The position numbers and the translations under genes are program-made. Below, piece after piece: positions 1 to 6,825 of a DNA stretch of 57,055 bases (position 1 is the first letter of the stretch; each line of letters begins with the position of its first letter). The stretch is from Deltaproteobacteria bacterium (GTDB lineage Bacteria > Myxococcota_A > UBA9160 > UBA4427): positions 1-57,055 of the forward strand of contig JAFDEK010000007.1 of assembly GCA_019310385.1 (NCBI GenBank). Direction: 5' to 3'. A model generated the notes under the pieces. The model made no database searches. It had not been told where the DNA came from and was given only the letters and a program-made list of their open reading frames with translations.

Positions 1-1
1 C

Positions 2-601
2 GATCTCCGCCTGCGCGAGCAGCTCGACGCGGATCTGGGCGGTAATTCCATCGAGCATGACGCGCCAACGCTGCGGTGCGGCGTAAGGGCCGGCGGGGAG
101 CATTCGGCCAGCGATTTCTCGGCCGACTCGCCCTCGCCGCCGGCGGGCGACTGCGGTCCCATCCGTGTGCTCCCCGATAACAGCCTTGTGGTTCTTACCC
201 CGGACCGTCTGCGCCCGCGTCAACGTGCGGGGGCCTGGGCGGTCGTCGCCGTACTCCTGCTGGGCATGAACCTGCTGGGCTTCGAGCACCGCGCCCCGCA
301 CCCGGTGGCTGCGGCAGCCGGCGTGGTGGAGGGGTCTGGGCCCGCCGATGAGGCCGGATCGGACGCGTCGCCGCCGCAGGAGCCCCCGCAGCCCGCGGCG
401 AGCGCGACCTCGAGCGTTTCAGGGCTCGAGCTTTCCGGGGTGTCGGCCGATGAGAAGGGCGCAGGGACGAAGGAACCGGCCAAAACCGCTGGTCCCCGTG
501 TAAGTGCCGCTGTGAGGCCTCGGGCAAAGCGTTCGAAGCCGAAGCCGCAGGTGGATCGGGAAGCTGAGAGCCAATCCGGATGGGTGATCGTAAGGGACTG
601 A
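2..601 (+). CDS. Partial single-pass membrane protein of unknown function (3' part)
   Basis: The reading frame is open from the left edge of the window to a TGA at 599-601, so the true start probably lies outside. A GTG at 167 is the first internal start, but the frame reads sensibly upstream of it. One hydrophobic segment (AWAVVAVLLLGMNLLGF, about 75-95 residues into the visible part) is followed by a low-complexity Ala/Pro/Ser/Glu-rich stretch and a basic Lys/Arg/Pro stretch ending SGWVIVRD. The layout, a short cytoplasmic part, one membrane helix and a disordered periplasmic tail, is reminiscent of anti-sigma-factor-like proteins, but no zinc-binding HxxxCxxC motif is visible. The 3' end overlaps the next gene by 22 bases, suggesting coupled translation. 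Function not recognised. Confidence 0.5.
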   Translation, partial: DLRLREQLDADLGGNSIEHDAPTLRCGVRAGGEHSASDFSADSPSPPAGDCGPIRVLPDNSLVVLTPDRLRPRQRAGAWAVVAVLLLGMNLLGFEHRAPHPVAAAAGVVEGSGPADEAGSDASPPQEPPQPAASATSSVSGLELSGVSADEKGAGTKEPAKTAGPRVSAAVRPRAKRSKPKPQVDREAESQSGWVIVRD

Positions 602-1065
602 TACTGTCGCTCTGCCTCGCCCTCGTGGCGACGCCAGCCTGCACGGCCTTCCTCGTCCAGACCCGCGAGCCCGGCGAGAGCAACAAGACCATGCCGGAAG
701 CCGTTGCCGCGGAGTACCACTGCGACAAGCGGCCGCTCCCCTTCTTCGAGATCGAGAAGAGCGAGCTGTTCCCGCTCCGCGCAAAGCCCGGGCAGAAGCT
801 CGCCCACCGCATCGTCTACGTGATGTGCCCGAAGCGGCCGACGGAGGTGATCGCGGGCTCCCTGGAGACTCGCATCCGCTTCAAGGGTCGGTCGATCCTC
901 CGGGATCGCATCGAGCAGGAGCTGAAGCCGGGCCGCTGGGTCATCGACACCTTCATTCCACTGCCCGAGCAGGCCGAGCCGGGCGTCTACGCCCTCGAAG
1001 TCGAGTTCGCCAGCAAGCACGGCGACCTCGAAGAACACTCGGACTTCCTCGTCGAAGAGCCCTAG
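580..1065 (+). CDS. Small exported protein, putative lipoprotein
   Basis: 161 aa. The N-terminus (MGDRKGLILSLCLALVATPAC) is a signal sequence ending in a possible, non-ideal lipobox (TPAC, Cys21). The rest is soluble and charged, with a predicted beta-rich C-terminal half containing two phrases about 40 residues apart (RIRFKGRSILRDRI; VYALEVEFASKHGDLEEHSDFLVEEP) that read like an immunoglobulin-like sandwich. It overlaps the preceding membrane-protein gene by 22 bases, so the two are probably co-transcribed and may act at the same membrane. No family was recognised. It could equally be a plain secreted protein if the Cys is not lipidated. Confidence 0.6.
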   Translation: MGDRKGLILSLCLALVATPACTAFLVQTREPGESNKTMPEAVAAEYHCDKRPLPFFEIEKSELFPLRAKPGQKLAHRIVYVMCPKRPTEVIAGSLETRIRFKGRSILRDRIEQELKPGRWVIDTFIPLPEQAEPGVYALEVEFASKHGDLEEHSDFLVEEP

Positions 1066-1077
1066 ACTCCTCCCTGC

Positions 1078-1851
1078 ATGGGGATGCTCGAAGGCAAGGT
1101 CGGCCTGATCACCGGTGCCGCCCAGGGGCTCGGGCGCGCCGCGGCGCTGCTCGCCGCTCGCGAGGGCTCGCGCTTGATCGTCGCGGACATCCAGGAAGGC
1201 AAGGGCGAGGAGACCGCGGAGCTCGTTCGCAGCGCCGGGGGAGAGGCCCGCTTCGTGCGCACCGACGTTAGCGACGCCGCCCAGGTGGAGGCCATGGTTG
1301 CGGCCGCGGTCGATACCTGGGGTCGCATCGACTGGGCGTGCAACAACGCCGTGGGGGGCTCGAGCCGCTTCGGCCCGCTCCACGAGATCTCCGACGAGGT
1401 CTGGTCGCGCACTCTCGACGTCTGTCTCAAGGGCGTCTTCTACTGCATGAAGCACGAGATCACGGCCATGCTCGCAGGGGGCGGCGGATCCATCGTGAAC
1501 ATCGTCACCGCGTCCATCTTCAAGGGCGAGCCCATGCTGGGTGCCTACGTGGCCGCCAAGGGCGGCGTCGATACGCTCACCAAGACGGGAGCCGCCGAGT
1601 ACTCGGCCCGGGGCATCCGAGTCAACTCCGTTGCGCCGGGTGGCTTCGAGACCCCCGCCATCGAAGGCTACTTCCGGCAGTTTCCCGAGATCAAGGAACG
1701 CACCGTCGCGACCCACGCCATGCGCCGCCTGGGCAAGCCCGAGGAGGTGGCCGAGCCCGTAGTCTGGCTCGCCTCGGACCGCGCCTCCTTCGTAACCGGC
1801 GCCTGCCTCACCTGCGACGGCGGCATCCTGATCAACTCCCACATGCTCTAA
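1078..1851 (+). CDS. Short-chain dehydrogenase/reductase (SDR family)
   Basis: 257 aa, the usual length of a classical SDR. Visible motifs are TGAAQGLG (residues 12-19, nucleotide-binding TGxxxGxG), CNNAVGG (88-94, the NNAG-like segment) and AYVAAK (156-161) with Tyr157 and Lys161 of the catalytic YxxxK. At the position of the catalytic Ser (13 before the Tyr) there is Thr144 in NIVTAS, with Ser146 nearby; the active-site Ser may be replaced or shifted. The C-terminus (ASFVTGACLTCDGGI) is typical. Oxidoreduction of an alcohol/ketone using NAD(P) is expected; substrate unknown. No good Shine-Dalgarno precedes the ATG, but a TAGACT hexamer lies 9 bases upstream. The stop codon is the first part of a repeated TAACGCAAGG motif. 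Confidence 0.88.
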   Translation: MGMLEGKVGLITGAAQGLGRAAALLAAREGSRLIVADIQEGKGEETAELVRSAGGEARFVRTDVSDAAQVEAMVAAAVDTWGRIDWACNNAVGGSSRFGPLHEISDEVWSRTLDVCLKGVFYCMKHEITAMLAGGGGSIVNIVTASIFKGEPMLGAYVAAKGGVDTLTKTGAAEYSARGIRVNSVAPGGFETPAIEGYFRQFPEIKERTVATHAMRRLGKPEEVAEPVVWLASDRASFVTGACLTCDGGILINSHML

Positions 1852-1989
1852 CGCAAGGCGAGGGGAGGAGAGGGGACGTTCTTTCCGAAGTTCCGTTCTG
1901 ACACGCCATCACATCGGAAGTTCGGAAAGAACGTCCCCCCCACCTTCGTCCCCCACCTTGCGTTAAGGACCGTCCCCGGGTTTGCGTTA
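1849..1989. repeat. Long palindromic element with TAACGCAA repeats between convergent genes
   Basis: A 23-base inverted repeat (1872-1894 and 1916-1938, one mismatch, beginning GGGGACGTTCTTTCCGAA) surrounds a 21-base loop. An outer inverted pair, TAACGCAAGG at 1849-1858 and its complement at 1956-1965, encloses it. A third copy of TAACGCAA (minus strand, 1982-1989) contains the stop codon of the facing acyltransferase gene. The stop codons of both convergent genes therefore sit inside copies of the same octamer. The element can fold into a cruciform or RNA hairpin from either strand and is well placed to act as a bidirectional terminator. The GGGGAC-type arms also resemble REP/RAYT-associated palindromes, but no transposase is nearby. 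Confidence 0.7.
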
Positions 1990-3507
1990 GGCGCTGGCGG
2001 CGTTGGGGGCTTCGCGTAGGGGGATTACGGAGGGGGCGTCCGCCTCCTTGCGTTGAGGGGGCTCGAGTTCGGGGGGGGCGGTGCGGCGTTCCATGAAGCG
2101 GGTGACGGTGGCCGAGCGGAGCTCTTCGAAGGAGCTGCGCAGGTCGTCCACGAAGGCGGGCAAGTCGGGCACCAGCTCCGCGTCGGCGTTGAAGCCCCAG
2201 CACAGCTTCCCTTCGTAGCTGAAGAGCGCGATTCCGAGGCCTCCGCCGGGCAGCAGGGGGACGGCGGGATACATGCCGAGCAGTCGGCCTCCCACGGAGT
2301 AGAGGGGAAACTGGGGGCCAGGCACGTTGGTGACGATCATGTTGACCGAGCGCTGCGCGAGGCCGACGCCCCGGGCGATCACGTCGGCGGGCAGCCACTC
2401 CGCGGCGGCCATCACGGTCTCGATGCCCAGTGCCGAGCCGGAGCGCTTGAGATCGGAGGTGCGTGCGGAGATGGTCTCCAGCTGCTTCAGGGGGTCGACC
2501 TCGCCAAGGGGCATGGGCAGGATCCACGACGAGACGTGGTTGCCCATGCTGTTGCGGTTCTCCTCCTTGCGCACGTTCACCGGAGCCGAGATGCGGAAGT
2601 CGAGGCTGGCCGGATCGACGCGTCGTCGAAAGAGGTAGCGGCGCAGGGCGCCGGCCACGGTGGCGAGGACGATGTCGTTCACCGTGCACTCGAGGACGCG
2701 CCGTAGCTCGCGCACGTCGTCGAGGGGCATGGTGAGCCAATCGAAGTGGCGGTAGGGGCTGAGCTCGCCGTTGATGGGCGTCTCAGAGATCGGCTGCAGG
2801 GACCAGCTCGCGAGCTCCCCGAGGGCGCTGGCGCGTCGGCCAAGATCCCCGATCCGGTCCTCTCCGGCCTCGCCGAGCCAGTCGACGGCGGCCTTCAGGG
2901 CGCGGTAGGGCTGCGCCGCCCTGCGGCGCACCGCGTCCCCCAGCAGCTCGAGCTGGCCCGGCTCGGGCCGCGGCAGGTAGGGCACGGGCTCCGGGATCTC
3001 CGGGTTCGCAGAGGGGGAGAGGAGGATCTGGGAGAGGTCGGTACCGGCGGCGCCGTCGATCATGCAGTGGTGGATCTTGTTCAGCAGGGCGAATTGCTCG
3101 CCGCCTGCGAGTCCCTCGATGACCCAGATTTCCCAGAGCGGGCGTGAGCGGTCGAGGGGCCGCGCGAGGAGCCGGGAGCTCAGCTCCCTGAGCTGCTCGA
3201 GGGTTCCCGGCCGCGGCAGGGAGAGATGGCGCACGTGATAGCCGAGATCGAAGTGTCGGTCGTCGATCCAGACCGGCCAGCGGTCCACGGGAGTCCACGC
3301 CAGCTTCTGGCGGTAGCGAGGAATCCAGTGGAGCACGGACTCGACGGCCCCGCGGTAGCGCGCGATGTCGATCCCGCCCTCGGCAGAGCGCAGAGCCCCC
3401 GCCTCGAGGACCGCGAGGGCACCGACGTGCATGGGCGAGCTGTCGCTCTCCGACACCAGGAAGCTCACATCCTGGGCCGAGAGCCGATCGTAGGCGTAGC
3501 GAGCCAT
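1987..3507 (-). CDS. Wax ester synthase/diacylglycerol acyltransferase (WS/DGAT family)
   Basis: 506 aa from the ATG at 3507, chosen because GGAGGG lies 6 bases upstream and the protein then begins MARYAYDRLSAQDVSFL, the normal start of this family. PMHVG (residues 25-29) and the catalytic HHxxxDG motif (HHCMIDG, 146-152) are intact. The C-terminal half carries the family's NxxxxNVPGP-like segment (NMIVTNVPGPQFPLYS). The enzyme esterifies acyl-CoA with long-chain alcohols or diacylglycerol, making storage lipids at the inner membrane. Its nearest upstream neighbour on the same strand is an enoyl-CoA hydratase, fitting lipid metabolism. The stop codon is inside the TAACGCAA repeat element. Confidence 0.92.
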   Translation of the reverse strand: MARYAYDRLSAQDVSFLVSESDSSPMHVGALAVLEAGALRSAEGGIDIARYRGAVESVLHWIPRYRQKLAWTPVDRWPVWIDDRHFDLGYHVRHLSLPRPGTLEQLRELSSRLLARPLDRSRPLWEIWVIEGLAGGEQFALLNKIHHCMIDGAAGTDLSQILLSPSANPEIPEPVPYLPRPEPGQLELLGDAVRRRAAQPYRALKAAVDWLGEAGEDRIGDLGRRASALGELASWSLQPISETPINGELSPYRHFDWLTMPLDDVRELRRVLECTVNDIVLATVAGALRRYLFRRRVDPASLDFRISAPVNVRKEENRNSMGNHVSSWILPMPLGEVDPLKQLETISARTSDLKRSGSALGIETVMAAAEWLPADVIARGVGLAQRSVNMIVTNVPGPQFPLYSVGGRLLGMYPAVPLLPGGGLGIALFSYEGKLCWGFNADAELVPDLPAFVDDLRSSFEELRSATVTRFMERRTAPPELEPPQRKEADAPSVIPLREAPNAASA

Positions 3508-3652
3508 GGAATCCCTCCGCTGAATTGAGAAGGGGGAGAGCAAGACAGGTGCCAACGGGGCGGCCGACCGGGGTCCCTCTCGCGTCCCCGAACCGCCGTT
3601 CGTTGCTCAAGCTGTGCTCAGGGCTGCACGCGTCGTGGGCAGTGGGAAAGCG

Positions 3653-3678
3653 TCACTTTCCTTTATCACTTTCCTTCA
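3653..3678 (-). repeat. 13-base tandem duplication spanning the enoyl-CoA hydratase stop codon
   Basis: On the minus strand the last codons and stop of the hydratase (AAGGAAAGTGA, at 3676-3666) are repeated exactly 13 bases further on (3663-3653). The duplicated copy therefore carries a second TGA just downstream of the real one. It is one of several stop-spanning tandem repeats in this window. Confidence 0.85.
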
Positions 3679-4454
3679 AAGACAGGCTTGCGCTTCTCGA
3701 AGAAGGCCTTGATGCCCTCGACGTTGTCCGGGGTGCCCGCCAGGGCCGCCATGGCGTCGAGCTCGTGGCGGAGGGCTTCTTCGAGGGGCAGGTCGGCGCC
3801 GCCGATCACCGAGCCCAGGATCGCGGCAACGGCCCGGGGCGCCTGTTCGGCCAGCTCTGCCGCGAAGCGCCCGGCCCGCTCGTCCAGGGCCTCGGGGTCG
3901 CAGACCTCGTTCACGAGCCCGATCTCGTAGGCCTCCCGGGCGTCCAGGTGGCGCCCGCGGATCAAGATCTCGAGGGCCCGGCTGCGGCCCACCATGCGGG
4001 CCAGGCGCTGGCAGCCCCCCCAAGCCGGACCGATGCCCAGCTTGATCTCCGGCAGACCCAAGCGCGCGTCCGCGGAGGCGATGCGGAAGTGGCACGACAT
4101 GGCGAGCTCGAGCCCGCCGCCGAGGCAGTTGCCGCGAATGGCGGCGATGACGGGCTTGCCCATGGCCTCGACGGCCGCGAAGGCGTCGACGCGCTGCTGG
4201 AAGTTCTCGCGCATGCCCTCCGCGGAGGAGACCTCCTTGAGGTTCGCGCCGGCCGAGAAGCTGCGCGTCCCGGCTCCCTTCAGGACCACGGCCCGCACGC
4301 TGCGGTCGCCCGCCAGCTTCGCGGCCAGCTCGCTGAGGCTCTCCACCTGGGCCTGGCCGATGGGGTTGTGGGGCGGATCGTTGAGGAGCAGGGTCGCGAC
4401 CTGTCCGCTCCGCTCGAGGATCACCGCCTCCTGGCCGGTCGGCCCGTCGCTCAC
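3666..4454 (-). CDS. Enoyl-CoA hydratase/isomerase (crotonase family)
   Basis: 262 aa from a GTG at 4454 that overlaps the stop of the upstream DUF3604 gene (GTGA) and has GAGGAG 7 bases before it. Crotonase hallmarks are present: FSAGANL (residues 66-72, acyl-CoA/oxyanion region), GNCLGGGLELA (108-118, second oxyanion NH and Glu116) and LPEIKLGIGPAWGG (134-147, Glu136). Both glutamates needed for hydratase chemistry are in place, so an active enoyl-CoA hydratase is likely; the substrate chain is not predictable. Translational coupling to a DUF3604 lipoprotein is unusual for a beta-oxidation enzyme and suggests a dedicated catabolic role. A longer reading into the DUF3604 region is only a shadow frame. 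Confidence 0.9.
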   Translation of the reverse strand: MSDGPTGQEAVILERSGQVATLLLNDPPHNPIGQAQVESLSELAAKLAGDRSVRAVVLKGAGTRSFSAGANLKEVSSAEGMRENFQQRVDAFAAVEAMGKPVIAAIRGNCLGGGLELAMSCHFRIASADARLGLPEIKLGIGPAWGGCQRLARMVGRSRALEILIRGRHLDAREAYEIGLVNEVCDPEALDERAGRFAAELAEQAPRAVAAILGSVIGGADLPLEEALRHELDAMAALAGTPDNVEGIKAFFEKRKPVFEGK

Positions 4455-6691
4455 GGCCCGCTCCTCGCCTGACGCATCGCGGGCTGGTTGACGAAGATGG
4501 GCGACGACCAGGCGCGCTCGCGGGCCGGCGCCAGGCAGTCGTCCTCGGGGTCCGTGCGATAGTCGCCGAAGCAGGGCTCGACCGAGACCGCGTTGCCCTC
4601 GGCGTCGAACTCGGTGCGCATCAGGTTGCCGTTGATGGCCGGCGTGGGCTCCTGGATCGCGCGGGCATAGTAGAGGACGTCGCGCCCCGAGCCGGGGAAG
4701 TCGGGATCCACGAACTGCACGCTGCAGCCAGCCGGATCGGGAGCGCACTCGAAGCGGCGCCAGGGATCGTCGATGAGCTCGCCCGGCTCCTCGTCGGCCT
4801 GGGTGCGGGGCCGGATGCGCACGATCTCGATGGCCTCGATGGGGCGGCGCAGGTCGCTCGGGTTGTCGCACTCGCCCGCGCACAGCGCCTCGAGGCGCTC
4901 CGGCGACAGCGCGTTCACGCTCGAGTCGGGGCAGCCGGGCTTCTGCACGAAGGCCCCCGCGGCCCGCACCTCGAAGCGCGGCATCTGGCGCATGCTGACT
5001 TCGCTGCCCATGGGCGCGCTGCCGCCGGGCCCGTTGAGCAGATCGAACCAGAGCAGGATCTTGGGACCGCTGGTGCCATAGACCTCGCGCTGCTTCAACG
5101 CGCCCCATACGGCCTCGCGAGTGCGCGCCTCGGAGTGGACGGCCACGATGCCGCCCGGGTAGGTGAAGCTCGTCACGCGTTCCGCGTCCATCATACGCTT
5201 GTTGGTGTCGAGCGCCTGGGCGCGGCTCGGATCTGCGGGTTCCGGAAGCTGCTCCCGGGCCGAGATCATCTCGGTCATCATGCCCGGCGAGAAGGTCATC
5301 TTCTTGCGCGCGTACTGCTTGTAGCCCGTGGCGGGCCGCGAGGTGTGGTCGTCCGTCGACCCGATGAAGCCGAAGCGGAAGCGGAGGGGGCGCCCGTCGG
5401 CGCCGGTCTCCGCCTCGTTCGCGAGGGCCATGGCGTACTGCACCGACATGGTGGGCCGGTAGTTGAAGGAGGGCTTGAAGCAGTCGCGGCACTGGTCGCA
5501 GTCGAGCCAGTCTTCGGGCTGCGTGTCCGGGAAGACGAAGGCGGGCGAAACGCTGGCCCGCATGGCGATCTGCTCGGCTTCTTCGACCCGCGCTTCGCAC
5601 TCGGCCGCGGAAACGTCGCCGCAGCGCTCCCGGGCGATCTGCCCCGCCCGGGCGCAGCAGGGCAGGAACTCGGGCGTGGGCGCTGGGCAGACGAGCTCTT
5701 CGCCCTCCTGGTAGAAGTTGCGCCAGCGCCGGTACTCCTCGCTGTTGCCGTGGCCCGACATGATTTCGACGATGCGGTTCTTCTCCTCGTCGAAGTACTT
5801 CCCGGTGAGCGACTTGTCCCACGTGGTCAGGGGGGGTGTGTAGGAGCCCCACGCGGTGCCGTGGGGGATCACGAGGCTGTCGAAGCCCCACTCGTCGAGC
5901 TTGCGGAAGAGCACGTCGGGGCTGGGCGCGTTCTCGTGGCAGTCGAGGGGAAGCTCGCGGCTGTTCAGGTCCCGGGGACACTCGGGCGCCTCCTCGAGGC
6001 GGTCCACCAGCCACTCGAGGTCCTTGTACTGGCCCCAGTTGCGCGGGTCGATGAAGCGCGCCTTGGCGGCCTGGCGCGTCTGGGCGAAGAGGCCGATGCC
6101 GGCCGCGTAGGGGCGCGAGTTGATGGCCCGGGCCGGCAGCTCGTCTTCCGCCTGGCCGAGGAAGATCACGTTCTTGTGTCCCCAGTGGGTCTCGGGGGTG
6201 AGGCCCACCTGGGTCCACTCCCAGCCCGCGAAGACCATGAGATCCTGGTCGTCGGCATCGCCCGCTCGGGCGTTGCAGGCGCGCACCGCCTCCTTGGTCG
6301 CGGCCCAGTGCTCGGGAATCAGGGCCTCGGCGTGGTCGTTGTGGCTGAAGAAGTCGATCTCGGAGCAGTAGCGCGCGAAGTCGCAGGCATCTGCCAGGGT
6401 GTGGGCGCCCTCGCCTCCCATGATGGGCAGCGCCAGGGTGAAGGCGTCGGGCGAGTAGGTGGTATGGACGTGGAGATCGCCGAAGAGGATCTGCTTGGCG
6501 GGCAGCGTTCGCTCCACTCCCGCCTTGGTGGCGAGAGCGCGGCTCGCCTGCGCGAGCTGTCGCCCCCGGGCAGCCACGGCTTCGGCCGAGTGGGCGGGGC
6601 CTTCGATCTCGTTGTTCTGGCGGTCCGAGCCGCCGCAGGAGAGCAGCACGGCGGCGAGCAGTGCCGCAAGGACGAGGTGGGTGGGTCTCAT
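4451..6691 (-). CDS. DUF3604 family lipoprotein (PHP-like metallohydrolase)
   Basis: 746 aa. Signal peptide with lipobox LLSC (Cys19). The mature protein begins the DUF3604 signature LFGDLHVHTTYSPDA (about residues 69-83). Further conserved His/Asp clusters follow: FFSHNDHAE, GWEWTQVG, HKNVIFLG, VIPHGTAWG and STDDHTSRP. The HxH and later His/Asp residues resemble the metal site of PHP-type phosphoesterases, so a periplasmic or surface metal-dependent hydrolase is inferred; the biochemical role of DUF3604 proteins is not established to my knowledge. A Cys-rich patch (CDQCRDC) lies mid-protein. The start has a strong AAGGAGG upstream. Its last codon overlaps the start of the enoyl-CoA hydratase, so the two are one transcript. 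Confidence 0.88.
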   Translation of the reverse strand: MRPTHLVLAALLAAVLLSCGGSDRQNNEIEGPAHSAEAVAARGRQLAQASRALATKAGVERTLPAKQILFGDLHVHTTYSPDAFTLALPIMGGEGAHTLADACDFARYCSEIDFFSHNDHAEALIPEHWAATKEAVRACNARAGDADDQDLMVFAGWEWTQVGLTPETHWGHKNVIFLGQAEDELPARAINSRPYAAGIGLFAQTRQAAKARFIDPRNWGQYKDLEWLVDRLEEAPECPRDLNSRELPLDCHENAPSPDVLFRKLDEWGFDSLVIPHGTAWGSYTPPLTTWDKSLTGKYFDEEKNRIVEIMSGHGNSEEYRRWRNFYQEGEELVCPAPTPEFLPCCARAGQIARERCGDVSAAECEARVEEAEQIAMRASVSPAFVFPDTQPEDWLDCDQCRDCFKPSFNYRPTMSVQYAMALANEAETGADGRPLRFRFGFIGSTDDHTSRPATGYKQYARKKMTFSPGMMTEMISAREQLPEPADPSRAQALDTNKRMMDAERVTSFTYPGGIVAVHSEARTREAVWGALKQREVYGTSGPKILLWFDLLNGPGGSAPMGSEVSMRQMPRFEVRAAGAFVQKPGCPDSSVNALSPERLEALCAGECDNPSDLRRPIEAIEIVRIRPRTQADEEPGELIDDPWRRFECAPDPAGCSVQFVDPDFPGSGRDVLYYARAIQEPTPAINGNLMRTEFDAEGNAVSVEPCFGDYRTDPEDDCLAPARERAWSSPIFVNQPAMRQARSGP

Positions 6692-6763
6692 CGGAGCCCT
6701 CCTTCGTTGCCGCCGCCTACCCGCGAGCGGTCCCTCATTCTACCGTCGCACCGGACAAAAAGA

Positions 6764-6789
6764 GAGGGCCGTCCCGTAGGACGGCCCTC
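6764..6789 (-). terminator. Intrinsic terminator of the multicopper oxidase gene
   Basis: A perfect 11-bp stem (GAGGGCCGTCC / GGACGGCCCTC) with a 4-base loop, followed on the minus strand by CTCTTTTTG. It sits 37 bases beyond the oxidase stop codon and about 70 bases upstream of the DUF3604 start, separating the two transcripts. Confidence 0.9.
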
Positions 6790-6825
6790 GGTTGAGTCAG
6801 CCGTGTTCCTTTCGCTACTCGAAGG

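Noticed and set aside
220..1842. Long minus-strand frame opposite the first genes
   Set aside because: It has no recognisable domain, and it lies opposite the SDR, whose motifs are clear. It is typical of GC-rich codon-position shadows.
1849..1989. Insertion sequence or transposon remnant
   Set aside because: No transposase or target-site duplication is visible. Only the palindrome and octamer repeats can be supported.
3666..6218. A single 850-residue protein fusing the enoyl-CoA hydratase to a long Arg/Pro-rich N-terminus
   Set aside because: The upstream part is the wrong-frame shadow of the DUF3604 gene. The hydratase has its own GTG with a ribosome site at 4454.
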